The translations under genes and the position numbers were made by a program. Positions 32,108 through 40,896 of a stretch of 46,309 nucleotides of DNA are shown here, piece by piece (the first letter of the stretch is position 1; each line of letters starts with the position of its first letter). Source of the DNA: Planctomycetota bacterium (GTDB lineage: Bacteria > Planctomycetota > B15-G4); the NCBI GenBank assembly GCA_029259695.1, contig JAJDEQ010000140.1, positions 1-46,309 of the forward strand. Direction: 5' to 3'. The notes under the pieces are model-generated. The model was not told where the DNA came from, did no database searches, and was given only the letters and a program-made list of their open reading frames with translations.

Positions 32108-34098
32108 GGTCGCTGCTCCGTCCAGGAGTCGACGGCACCCTGGTCGACCCACAACTGTTCGATGTCAGCCCGGGAGAGCGAGGCGTCCGCGTGCTCGAGC
32201 ATCACCACGAACCGATCGTCGGTGGCGCCGGCCGGAGCAGGCTTCTGGGTGGACCCGCCGGGGAGCAGGCGACTGCGCCAGAGCAGGGCGACCGCGGTGC
32301 CGAGACCGGCGAGCAGGACCATCACCTCGAAGGCGACGGGCACGAACGCCGGGAACGAGTCGAGGGGCTTGCCGCCCACATCAAGGGGCCAGTCGCTGGA
32401 CGAACTCCAGTACTGGAACCACAAGGCCAGCGCCGCGCCGACGGCCCCGCAGGCGAGGGTCACGAAGGGCAGGCGCGAGCGACGCAGTCCCAACGCGGCG
32501 TCCAGCCCGTGGACCGGATGGGGTGTATACGTGTCGACCACGTGCAGGCCCCGGCGGCGCGCCGCGCGCACGGCAGCCAGCAGGCCCTCGGGCGCCGCGA
32601 AGACACCGCAGTGTCGCATGCTCGCCCGGGGCGGCGTGGGGGACTCAGGCAGTGCCGCGTCGGCGTCGGCCGCGGTGTCGTGGCCGTGGTGTTCCTGCTC
32701 CGCGACCACCGCGCGGACTTCGGCCATGGCGATCATCGGCAGGTAGCGGCAGAACAGCAGGAAGCAGGTGAAGAACAGCCCGAAGCTGCCGAGCAGCGTG
32801 CCGAGCTCGATCAGCGTCGGCGCGTAGCCGGTCCAGGACGAGGGCAGGAAGTCCCGGCCCAGCGAGGTGACGATGATCACGAAGCGTTCGAACCACATGC
32901 CCACGTTGACCAGCAGCGAGATCACGAAGATCGTGCCGATCGAGCGGCGCACCTTGCGGAACCACAGCAGTTGGGGCGTGAGCACGTTGCACGCCACCAT
33001 GATCCCGTAGGCCCAGCCGGCGGGTCCGAACAGCCGGTTGGCGAAGGCGAACTGCTCGTAGGGGCTGCCCGAGTACCAGGCCACGAAGAGCTCGGTGGCG
33101 TAGGCCATGGCGACGATGCTGCTGGTGAACACCAGCACCTTGCACATGGCGCCGATGTGCCGCTCGGTGATGTAGCCCTGCAGGCTCATGACCTTGCGGG
33201 CCACGATCATCAGCGTCAGCACCATGGCGAAGCCGCTGAACACCGCGCCGATGACGAAGTAGGGCGGGAAGATCGTCGTGTGCCAGCCCGGGATCACGGC
33301 CGTGGCGAAGTCGCTGCTGACGACGCTGTGGACGCTCACCACGAGCGGTGTGGCCAGGGCGGCCAGCAGCAGGCAGGCCATCTCCCAGCGCGACCAGGTG
33401 CGCGCCGACCCGTCCCAGCGCAGCGCGAGGAAGGCGAACACGCGCTTGCGCAGACCCTTCGCCCGGTCGCGCACCGTGCCCAGGTCGGGCAGCATGCCGA
33501 TGTACCAGAACACGGCCGAGATCGTGAAGTAGGTGCCGATGGCGAACACGTCCCACAGCAGTGGGCTGCGGAAGTTCACCCACAGCGGACCGCGCGTGTT
33601 GGGGTAGGGGAAGACCCAGTAGGCCAGCCAGGGTCGGCCCATGTGGATCAGCGGGAACAGCCCGGCGCACATGACGGCGAAAAGGGTCATGGCTTCGGCC
33701 GATCGGTTGATCGACGTGCGCCAGCGCTGCCGCATGAGCAGCAGCACGGCCGAGATCAGCGTCCCGGCGTGACCGATACCCACCCAGAACACGAAGTTGG
33801 TGATGTCGAAGGCCCAGCCGACCGTGCGGTTGAGGCCCCAGGTGCCGATGCCCACGGCCACCTGGTAGGTCACGCAGACCGCACCCACCAACAGCGCTGC
33901 GGCCGACACCGCGAAGCACAGGTACCAGAGGCGGGTGGGGCCCCGCTCGAGCGGTTCGCACACGTCGCGCGTCACCTCGCCCGGCGTGCGCGCGGCGGTG
34001 ATCAGTCGGGGGTCCGCAGACGAGCCTTCGTCGGCCGTCGCCTCGGCGTGTGGTGTGTGGGCCAGCGCGGCCGACGGGCCATGGGCCGTGTCGCTCAT
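32104..34098 (-). CDS. actC: Alternative complex III ActC-ActD fusion
   Basis: This 664-residue chain joins two normally separate subunits. Residues about 55-475 are ActC, an NrfD/PsrC-like polytopic quinol-binding subunit with ten predicted helices (NRTVGWAFDITNFVFWVGIGH, RPWLAYWVFPYPN, PGWHTTIFPPYFVIGAVFSG, NVGMWFERFVIIVTSL). After an Ala/Pro-rich linker, residues from about 494 are ActD (DTYTPHPVHGLDAALGLRRS, FQYWSSSSDWPLDVGGKPL, SFPAFVPVAFEVMVLLAG), with two helices. A 4-base overlap with actE and a 2-base gap after actB keep the order B-CD-E-F. A sequencing frameshift cannot have made a fusion this clean unless a stop codon was lost; both halves look intact. Confidence 0.9.
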   Translation of the reverse strand: MSDTAHGPSAALAHTPHAEATADEGSSADPRLITAARTPGEVTRDVCEPLERGPTRLWYLCFAVSAAALLVGAVCVTYQVAVGIGTWGLNRTVGWAFDITNFVFWVGIGHAGTLISAVLLLMRQRWRTSINRSAEAMTLFAVMCAGLFPLIHMGRPWLAYWVFPYPNTRGPLWVNFRSPLLWDVFAIGTYFTISAVFWYIGMLPDLGTVRDRAKGLRKRVFAFLALRWDGSARTWSRWEMACLLLAALATPLVVSVHSVVSSDFATAVIPGWHTTIFPPYFVIGAVFSGFAMVLTLMIVARKVMSLQGYITERHIGAMCKVLVFTSSIVAMAYATELFVAWYSGSPYEQFAFANRLFGPAGWAYGIMVACNVLTPQLLWFRKVRRSIGTIFVISLLVNVGMWFERFVIIVTSLGRDFLPSSWTGYAPTLIELGTLLGSFGLFFTCFLLFCRYLPMIAMAEVRAVVAEQEHHGHDTAADADAALPESPTPPRASMRHCGVFAAPEGLLAAVRAARRRGLHVVDTYTPHPVHGLDAALGLRRSRLPFVTLACGAVGAALALWFQYWSSSSDWPLDVGGKPLDSFPAFVPVAFEVMVLLAGLGTAVALLWRSRLLPGGSTQKPAPAGATDDRFVVMLEHADASLSRADIEQLWVDQGAVDSWTEQRP

Positions 34099-34100
34099 GA

Positions 34101-37100
34101 TCAGGCTCCCTCGGTCGCCGGGTTGCGGACGTCGGCCAGGTAGCGCACGGAGGGCTGCACGTTCAGCTCACCCAGCACGGAATAGGCCCGGGACTTCGCG
34201 GCGAGCTTCGAGACGGCGCTCTCGGGGTCGTGGAGGTCGCCGAACACGATCGCCCGGGTGGGACAGCTCTGCTGACAGGCGGTCTGCACGTCACCGTCGG
34301 CGAGCGCGACGCCGCGTCTGCGCGCCTCCGCCTTCCCCGCCTGGATGCGCTGGACGCACATGGAGCACTTCTCCATCACGCCCCGGCTGCGGATGGTGAC
34401 GTCCGGATTGAGCGCCATGTTCTGCAGCCGGTCTTCGCGCGAGTACTCGAACCAGTTGAAGCGGCGCGTCTTGTAGGGGCAGTTGTTGGCGCAGTAGCGG
34501 GTGCCGACGCAGCGGTTGTAGACCTGGGTGTTGAGGCCCTCGCTGCTGTGCATGGTGGCCAGCACGGGACAGACCGTCTCGCACGGCGCGTGGCCGCAGT
34601 GCTGGCACATCATCGGCTGGTGCACGACGTCCACGCCCCCGTCGTCGCGGTCTGCGTAGTAGCGGTCGATGCGGATCCAGCTCATCTCGCGGTGACGCTG
34701 CACTTCGTCGCGGCCCACCACGGGCACGTTGTTCTCGGCCTGGCAGCTGACCACGCATGCCGAGCAACCGGTACACGCCGTGAGGTCCACGGCCAGACCC
34801 CAGTGGGGCAGACCGTGATCGAAGTCGTCGCTCCACAGCTCTGCGTGGCTGTCGTGGCCGCCCGCGTGGCTGGCCACGGTCGCGGCGTCGAGCGTGGTGA
34901 GGTGCACCGCGTCGCGCACCTCGCCGCCCTTGGGCGCCAGGTGTTCCGGCACGGCGAGGCTGTGGTGGTCCTGGGTGGTGGCGAGCAGGCGCTGCTCACC
35001 GGTCGGCGTCAGCCGCACGACGCGTCGGTCGGTGCCGAGCACGCCGTCGTCGAGGGTCAGGAACGGAGCCGCGTTGGACCCGACCGTTGCGCCCGGAGCG
35101 ACGGTTGGCCGGCCCTCGAACCACTGCGGGCCCACGTCGGTGAAGCGGTCGGTGCCCATGCGCCCGTAGCCCAGGGCGATGGCGACGACGCGGTCGTCCT
35201 GGCCGGGTTGGACGAGCACCGGCAGTTCGATCGGTGCCGGCACGGCGGCCTGCGCCGAGTCGGAAGGCGCGGCGATGGTCACGCGCACCACGTCACCGGT
35301 GCGCAGGCCCAGCCGATCGGCGGTGGCCGGGGACAGGTCGGCGTGGTTGTCCCAGGTCACCTTGCTGATCGGGTCGGGCAGCTCCTGCAGCCAGGGGTTG
35401 TGGGCGCCGCGACCGTCGAGCAGGCCGACCTTCGGGTACAGCACCAGGCCCAGGCCGTCGGCCCCGGCTGGTTGCGGGCCGGTCTCCCGCGGCGCGGCGA
35501 GCGCCGTGGCCACCGCGGCGGCATCACAGGCCCGGGCGGCCGTCGACGGCGCGCCGGGCAGGCTGACCCATCCGCGCTCGAGCACCCGGTCGAACCACAC
35601 GCCGAAGGGCTCGTCGGCTGCTTGCCGTCGGGGAGCGAGGTCGCGCTCCCAGGCGTCGCGCAGCAGCGTGCGATCGTCGCGTGCGTCGCCGGCCCAGCGG
35701 GCGAAGGACGCGCGCAGGGTGCGCCCGTCGCGCAGCGGCGGCAGGGTGGGTTGGGTCGTGGCGAACAGGCCGGCGTGCGGCTCGGAATCGTCCCAGCGCT
35801 CGAGTTCGTGCGACTCGGGAAAGACCAGGTCGGCCAACGCCGAGGTCTCGTCGGGTTGTGCGGACGTGCACGCCAGGGTGCCGGCCTGCCCCAGGGCCTG
35901 TGCCAGGCCGGGGAGTTCGTAGGCCGGGTTGCCGGAGGTGATCAGCAGGTCCACGTCGCCGGCCAGCAACTCGTCGCGCAAGGCGGCCAGGGCCCGATCG
36001 TCGCCGCGACGTTGTTGCGAGGGCGTGTCGAGCAGGACCGTGTTGCCGACGTTGCCGAGCAGTTCGTTGATCCAGCACACGAGCACCTGGGCGTGGTGGT
36101 CGTTGCGTCCGCACAGCACCAGGCCCGCGCCGCGATGGGCCCACAACTCCGTGGCCAGCGAGTCGAGGGCGTCGTGCAGCTCGGGTCGTACGTCCGTGGC
36201 GGCCTGGGCCGGACCCGGGACCGGAGTCCCTGATCGTTCGGCGACGGCGCGGGCGAGCCGCGTCAGCGCAGGGCGTGTCTCCCACGGAGCGACGAGCACG
36301 CGCTGGTCGGCGCGCGACCCGGTGAGCGACAGGCGCGCCTCGAACTGCCAGTGCCGGCTCATGCGCGGCGGGGATGCGTCCGGCTGCCGGGACGCGCGAT
36401 AGCCCGCCGAGTACTCGGCGGGGGAGATCCAGGTGCCGAGCGGGTCGGCGTCGAAGACCGCCAGCACGTCTGCGCGAGCGAGGTCGTAGCGCGGGAGCAC
36501 ACGCACGCCGTGCGCGCTGCGCTGGGCATCGAGCAGCGCGGAGCAGGAGAGCGCGTCGTACATCACGTGGCGCCCGTCGGGCACGCTGTCGAGCAGGGTG
36601 GCGATGCGCGCCAGCGTGCTCGGGCCGGTCAGCGTGGGGGTCAGCACGCGCACGCGTCCCCCGTCGCTGCGGATGCGTTCGAGCTCGGCGCGCAGGGCGC
36701 CGTCGACGTCGTCCCACGTGCCGGGTGCGCCGGCTCGTTGCGGGCCGTCGAAGCGGCGGTCGTCGTAGAGCGAGAGCAGGGAGGCCTGGCAGCTCGCCGT
36801 GAGCCCGCCCTGGTTCAGGGGATGGTCCGGGTTGCCCTCGAGCTTGAGCGGCCGGCCGTCGAGGCAACGCACGAGCACGCCGCTGCCCGAGCCGTCGGCC
36901 CAGGACGTCGATGCGATCCAGTAGTCGCGGCCGGGGACCACGTGTTCATCGGCCGTCACCTGCGGCAGGGCCAGGCTGGGCACGGCCCGGGAACAGGCCG
37001 CGGCGCCGGCTGCGGCGAAGCTGAAGCCGGTCAGACGCAGGAAGGAGCGCCGGTCCATGCCGGGCTGCGGCACGGGAGCCACGGGGAACTCCGGTGCGCA

Positions 37101-37160
37101 CCCGGTGTCGCCGCGCGTCTCGGGCGATCGGAACCACTTGGTGTTGCCGGGGTTCGTCAT
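34101..37160 (-). CDS. actB: Alternative complex III Fe-S/molybdopterin-like subunit ActB
   Basis: This is a 1019-residue protein. A twin-arginine signal (MDRR38SFLRLTGFSFAAAG) shows export across the membrane. Residues about 60-730 are the degenerate molybdopterin-oxidoreductase-like ActB1 part, here without an N-terminal [4Fe-4S] motif or obvious Mo ligand, as in known ACIII. From C796 the ActB2 ferredoxin part carries CTGCSACVVSC, CQHCGHAPCETVC, CVGTRYCANNCPYKTRRFNWF and EKCSMCVQR...CQQSCPTRA, four cluster motifs that wire electrons to the ActA haems. ATG 37160 lies 31 bp after actA. It is the hydrophilic core of the complex on the periplasmic face. Confidence 0.92.
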   Translation of the reverse strand: MTNPGNTKWFRSPETRGDTGCAPEFPVAPVPQPGMDRRSFLRLTGFSFAAAGAAACSRAVPSLALPQVTADEHVVPGRDYWIASTSWADGSGSGVLVRCLDGRPLKLEGNPDHPLNQGGLTASCQASLLSLYDDRRFDGPQRAGAPGTWDDVDGALRAELERIRSDGGRVRVLTPTLTGPSTLARIATLLDSVPDGRHVMYDALSCSALLDAQRSAHGVRVLPRYDLARADVLAVFDADPLGTWISPAEYSAGYRASRQPDASPPRMSRHWQFEARLSLTGSRADQRVLVAPWETRPALTRLARAVAERSGTPVPGPAQAATDVRPELHDALDSLATELWAHRGAGLVLCGRNDHHAQVLVCWINELLGNVGNTVLLDTPSQQRRGDDRALAALRDELLAGDVDLLITSGNPAYELPGLAQALGQAGTLACTSAQPDETSALADLVFPESHELERWDDSEPHAGLFATTQPTLPPLRDGRTLRASFARWAGDARDDRTLLRDAWERDLAPRRQAADEPFGVWFDRVLERGWVSLPGAPSTAARACDAAAVATALAAPRETGPQPAGADGLGLVLYPKVGLLDGRGAHNPWLQELPDPISKVTWDNHADLSPATADRLGLRTGDVVRVTIAAPSDSAQAAVPAPIELPVLVQPGQDDRVVAIALGYGRMGTDRFTDVGPQWFEGRPTVAPGATVGSNAAPFLTLDDGVLGTDRRVVRLTPTGEQRLLATTQDHHSLAVPEHLAPKGGEVRDAVHLTTLDAATVASHAGGHDSHAELWSDDFDHGLPHWGLAVDLTACTGCSACVVSCQAENNVPVVGRDEVQRHREMSWIRIDRYYADRDDGGVDVVHQPMMCQHCGHAPCETVCPVLATMHSSEGLNTQVYNRCVGTRYCANNCPYKTRRFNWFEYSREDRLQNMALNPDVTIRSRGVMEKCSMCVQRIQAGKAEARRRGVALADGDVQTACQQSCPTRAIVFGDLHDPESAVSKLAAKSRAYSVLGELNVQPSVRYLADVRNPATEGA

Positions 37161-37191
37161 CGGTTTCTGGTTCGCTCCTGGTCGGGGTCGC

Positions 37192-37872
37192 TCAGTAGTG
37201 GCAGGCGACGCAATCGGTGGTCACGTGCTCGCCGGGCTGCAGTTTCCCGTGCTCGCGCGTCAGGGTGATGCGTGGGTCGGCGGCGCGCTCCCGGTGGCAG
37301 TTCACGCACCAGCCCATGGAGAGGTCCGACTCCTGCCAGACGCGCTCCATGGACTGCACCGGCCCGTGGCAGCTCGCGCACGCCAGTCCGCGTGACACGT
37401 GGACCGAGTGGTCGAAGGCCACGAAGTCGGGCAGGTCGTGGACCTGCACCCAGGGGATGGGGTGGGGCCCCGAGTCGGTGGGCTGCAGCTCGTCGTCGAG
37501 ACCCATGGCCGCGTAGACCTTGCGGATCTCGGCCGACACGATGCGTCGCGGCTCGCGGTCCTCGTCTGCGGCGAGGGCGCGTTCGGCGAGCAGGCTGCCG
37601 AAGTCGGAACTCACCGTCGCGTGGCAGTTCATGCACACGCTGGTGGGCGGGATGCCCGCACGGGGGCTGGTGCGGGCGCCGAAGTGGCAATACAGACAGT
37701 CGATCTCCAGCTCACCCGCGTGCAGGCGGTGGCTGTAGGCGACGGGTTGCTCCGGCGCGTACCCGGTGTGTGTGTTGAGCGGTCGCCACTCGATCGAGAC
37801 GGCGATCGTCGCCAGGCCCAGGACCAGCCCCGAGGCGAGGAACACGCGCGAGTGGGAGGATCGTGCACTCAA
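37192..37872 (-). CDS. actA: Alternative complex III pentahaem cytochrome ActA
   Basis: This is a 226-residue protein. I place the start at TTG 37872: GGAG lies about 8 bases upstream and the TTG overlaps the narK stop as TTGA. An uncleaved anchor (about 9-27) is followed by five CxxCH sites, beginning at C59, C80, C165, C189 and C221 (the last six residues are CVACHY), the expected number for ActA. The HTGYAPEQPVAYSHRLHAGELEIDC segment class is typical, with additional His ligands. It receives electrons from the ActB clusters in the periplasm. Overlap with narK ties the ACIII genes to the nitrate reductase transcript. Confidence 0.9.
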   Translation of the reverse strand: MSARSSHSRVFLASGLVLGLATIAVSIEWRPLNTHTGYAPEQPVAYSHRLHAGELEIDCLYCHFGARTSPRAGIPPTSVCMNCHATVSSDFGSLLAERALAADEDREPRRIVSAEIRKVYAAMGLDDELQPTDSGPHPIPWVQVHDLPDFVAFDHSVHVSRGLACASCHGPVQSMERVWQESDLSMGWCVNCHRERAADPRITLTREHGKLQPGEHVTTDCVACHY

Positions 37873-39524
37873 CAGGGGATCTCCGCGTTCTTGCGCGCAT
37901 AGAACCACCAGTTCACGACGAGGCAGCTCGCGTAGTAGCCGGCGAACCCGTAGAGCGCGTACTCAGGGGTGCCCGCCTTGATCTGCGCGGCGAAGAGGTT
38001 CGGGATCAGGTAGGCGCCGTAGGCGGCGATGGCCGACGTCCAGCCCAGCACCGGGCCGGCCTGCTCCTTCTCGAAGATCATCGGGATCATGCGGAAGGTC
38101 GAGCCGTTGCCGATGCCGGTGGTCGCGAACAGCAGGATGAAGAGCAGCAGGAAAGGCATGAAGAACTGCTCGGGGTTCGGCGACTGGCTGGCCTGCGCCA
38201 CGAACCAGCCGGCGCCGATCGTGGCGCCGATCATGACCACGGTGTCCCACTGCGTGACGCGCGCGCCGCCGAGCTTGTCGGACAGCCAGCCGCCGAGGGG
38301 GCGGATCAGCGCTCCCACGCCGGCGCCGATCCAGATGTACCGGGACGACACGGGTGCGTTCGGGTTGAGCAGGCCCTCCGCGAGGGGGCTGCCATCGGGG
38401 GCGACGCGGATCACCCCGAACACGTCATCGATCAACTTCGGGAACGCGTTCGCGTAGCCGATGAACGAGCCGAAGGTCATGGTGTACAGCCAGGTCATGA
38501 CCCAGTTGTGCTTGTTGCGGAAGATCGCGAACTGGGAGTCCAGGCTGGCGCGGGTCTCCTTGGGAGTCAGCCGCTTCATGGCCTGCAAGGTCACGACCAC
38601 GGCGATCACCAGGATCAGGAACGTCTTGAGCAGCGGTGGGAAGCCGCCCCAGGGCGTGAGCAGCAACCACACGCCGGTGCCCGCCCCGACGAAGCCCAGG
38701 GTCGTCAGCCACAGGTAGCGACCGACCGAGGCCGACGTGGAGCCGCAGTCGTGCTGCGGCATGTTGTTCATCAGCAGGAAGGCGAGGACCCCGAAGACGG
38801 CCAGGATCGGCACCCAGACGAGTCCGGCGTTCTGGATCCAGAGCTCCGTGTCACCCACCTGGTACGGCTCGCCGCCGAGCGTGCCGAAGGCGCCGAAGGT
38901 GATGATCCAGGGCAGCAGGAACTGCATCACCGAGACGCCGGCGTTGCCCAGGCCTGCGTTGAGACCGAGGGCCAGACCCTGCATCCGCTTGGGGAAGAAG
39001 AAGCTGATGTTGGACATCGACGAGGCGAAGGCCCCGCCGCCCACGCCCGAGAGACAGGCGAGCAGGATCAGCGTGAGGAAGGGCGTGTCCGGGCTGCGCA
39101 GTGCGATGCCCGCGCCGAGTGCCGGCAGCAACAGCAGCAGCGTCGTCATGAACTTGACGTTGCGCCCGCCGCAGATCGCGATCATGAACGAGTTGGGGAT
39201 GCGCAGCGTCGCGCCTACCAGACCGGCCACGGCGGGCAGCCTGAACAGCAGCGCGCGGTAGTCGTCGCCGCCCATCGGGACGCCGTCGTTCCACTCGGTG
39301 AAGGCGAACAGGTTCGTGTCGGCGAAGTGCGCCCGCTGGATGAACTTGGCCACCATGCCCCAGTACAGCCAGACCGAGAAGCCGCACAGCAGGTTGGGGA
39401 TCGACACCCACAGGTTGCGGTTGGCGATCTTGCGCCCGGTGTTCTTCCAGAACGACTCGTCCTCGACGTCCCAGTGGGGGAGGACGTGGCGTGGGGTCCG
39501 CTCGCTACCAGCTTCTGGCTTCAT
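37869..39524 (-). CDS. narK: Nitrate/nitrite antiporter, NarK2 (E. coli NarK) type
   Basis: This 551-residue MFS transporter resembles E. coli NarK: RNLWVSIPNLL, R108 in ATLRIPNSFM, ASSMSNISFFFPKRMQG, LNAGLGNAGVSVMQ (first nitrate signature), FGSFIGYANAF, R408 in ALIRPLGGWLSDKLGG, GIGNGSTFRMIP and SAIAAYGAYLIPNLF. The two arginines are those that bind the anion in E. coli NarK (R89, R305). It is about 90 residues longer than E. coli NarK because of an insert at about 270-330 with two extra hydrophobic helices (YLWLTTLGFVGAGTGVWLLL and FLILVIAVVVTL). ATG 39524 lies 19 bp after narI. It exchanges cytoplasmic nitrite for nitrate for NarGHI. Confidence 0.92.
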   Translation of the reverse strand: MKPEAGSERTPRHVLPHWDVEDESFWKNTGRKIANRNLWVSIPNLLCGFSVWLYWGMVAKFIQRAHFADTNLFAFTEWNDGVPMGGDDYRALLFRLPAVAGLVGATLRIPNSFMIAICGGRNVKFMTTLLLLLPALGAGIALRSPDTPFLTLILLACLSGVGGGAFASSMSNISFFFPKRMQGLALGLNAGLGNAGVSVMQFLLPWIITFGAFGTLGGEPYQVGDTELWIQNAGLVWVPILAVFGVLAFLLMNNMPQHDCGSTSASVGRYLWLTTLGFVGAGTGVWLLLTPWGGFPPLLKTFLILVIAVVVTLQAMKRLTPKETRASLDSQFAIFRNKHNWVMTWLYTMTFGSFIGYANAFPKLIDDVFGVIRVAPDGSPLAEGLLNPNAPVSSRYIWIGAGVGALIRPLGGWLSDKLGGARVTQWDTVVMIGATIGAGWFVAQASQSPNPEQFFMPFLLLFILLFATTGIGNGSTFRMIPMIFEKEQAGPVLGWTSAIAAYGAYLIPNLFAAQIKAGTPEYALYGFAGYYASCLVVNWWFYARKNAEIPC

Positions 39525-39543
39525 CGCGTTCGCTCCTGGTCGA

Positions 39544-40233
39544 TCAGTCGGCGCTGCGGGCCTTCTTGCGGTCGTAGTTCCAGACCACCACCTGGGTGCG
39601 CCGCCAGAGGTAGGGGTTGGGGACGACCAACACGTGCACGAGTCGCGTGAACGGGAAGAAGCCGATCACGAGCCACGCGTTCACGATGTGCAGCTTCACC
39701 ATCCACGGCAGGGCCGCGACGTAGCCGAGCTGCGGGTCGAGTTTCACCAGGGACCACAGCCACGGTGTGAGTGACGTGGCGAACCACGAGCTGCCCCAGC
39801 CGTGGAACACGGCGACGCCGATGCCCGTGATGACCTGGACGGCCAACAGGCCGTAGATGACCCAGTCACTGAGTGTGGTGACCGTGCGCGCCTTGCGCAC
39901 CTGCAGGCGGCGCAACACGATGTTCGCCAGGCCCACGAGCGTGATCACCGCCATCGCCAGGCCGGTCGCCTCGGTCACGAACAGGCGCGTCGGCTCGGCG
40001 TTCCAGGCCAGGATCGCGTCCGGGATGAACAGCCCGGCGAGGTGCAGGAACAACACGAACAGCACGCCGTAGTGGAACGGCACCGAGCCCCAGAAGTGCT
40101 TCTTGTTCTCGAGGAACTGCGAGCTGAGGCTGCTGTAGGTGAAGGTGCGCTGGCGATAGCGCTGGATGGTCACGATCAGGAAGATGCCCATGGCCACGTA
40201 GGGCAGGACCCCGAACAGCAGGGTGTCACTCAT
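39544..40233 (-). CDS. narI: Respiratory nitrate reductase gamma subunit NarI
   Basis: This is a 229-residue cytochrome b with five helices. The haem ligands correspond to E. coli NarI: H54 and H64 (PFHYGVLFVLFLHLAG) and H182 and H200 (VKLHIVNAWLV...FTRLVH), with identical spacings of 10 and 18. It oxidises quinol at the periplasmic side and feeds NarH. The ATG overlaps the narJ stop (ATGA). The length matches E. coli NarI (225). Confidence 0.95.
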   Translation of the reverse strand: MSDTLLFGVLPYVAMGIFLIVTIQRYRQRTFTYSSLSSQFLENKKHFWGSVPFHYGVLFVLFLHLAGLFIPDAILAWNAEPTRLFVTEATGLAMAVITLVGLANIVLRRLQVRKARTVTTLSDWVIYGLLAVQVITGIGVAVFHGWGSSWFATSLTPWLWSLVKLDPQLGYVAALPWMVKLHIVNAWLVIGFFPFTRLVHVLVVPNPYLWRRTQVVVWNYDRKKARSAD

Positions 40234-40895
40234 CGGTTCTCTCCTTGTCCCTCGGGGGTGGCTCGGTGCTCCATGGCCTCGCGCTCGACGAGCAGGGGGT
40301 CACAGCACCCCGTCGGGGCCGGAGCACCTGTCGGGGCGGGTGGCGTGGACGGGATGTGGGCGCCGAGGGGGGCGCGTGGGCTGTGCTCGTGCATGCCCAG
40401 CACGACCTGCGTTGCGGCGAGGACGCCGCCCCACGGGTTCTCCTGGGCCACGAGCGCGGCGTGGATCTTGTCCACCGCCGGCCCCACGGTGTCTGCGGCG
40501 AGGTCGCCGGCCCAACGGGGCTCGGCACGACCCAGCAGGACGAGCAGGTGGCTCAGGTGATCGGGCAGTTCCCCGTGCTCCTCGATGCCCAGCTCGCGCA
40601 GTCGCTGTCGCATGCGCACCATGAACGTGCCGCGCGTGTAGTTCTCGCCGAACGCGTGCCAGCCCACCTCGAGCGCCCGGTCCTCGGAGTTGTCGAAGGT
40701 CCGCGCGTAGAGTTCCTCGAGCTTGGCGAGGGGTTCGGAGCGCACGAACTCGGCGAACGGCGTGAGCTGCTCGCGCGTGTCCGGGCAGGCCTCCGTCACG
40801 CACCGGATCGCGCTCTCGGTGACCGCTGCGAAGTCCTCGCGCGGGTACTCGAGGAGCTGCGCGAGAGCCAGGTGCACTTCGGCTGGGGGGCGCAT
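40230..40895 (-). CDS. narJ: Nitrate reductase assembly chaperone NarJ
   Basis: This 221-residue protein is a TorD/NarJ-type all-helical chaperone needed for molybdenum cofactor insertion into NarG. Typical segments are LAQLLEYPREDF near the N terminus, ELYARTFDNSEDRALEVGWHAFGENYTRGTFMVRM, and LPDHLSHLLVLLGR. ATG 40895 begins one base after the narH stop; the last four bases overlap narI. The Pro/Ala-rich tail from about 175 (with CCDPLL) is more variable. Confidence 0.9.
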   Translation of the reverse strand: MRPPAEVHLALAQLLEYPREDFAAVTESAIRCVTEACPDTREQLTPFAEFVRSEPLAKLEELYARTFDNSEDRALEVGWHAFGENYTRGTFMVRMRQRLRELGIEEHGELPDHLSHLLVLLGRAEPRWAGDLAADTVGPAVDKIHAALVAQENPWGGVLAATQVVLGMHEHSPRAPLGAHIPSTPPAPTGAPAPTGCCDPLLVEREAMEHRATPEGQGENR

Positions 40896-40896
40896 C

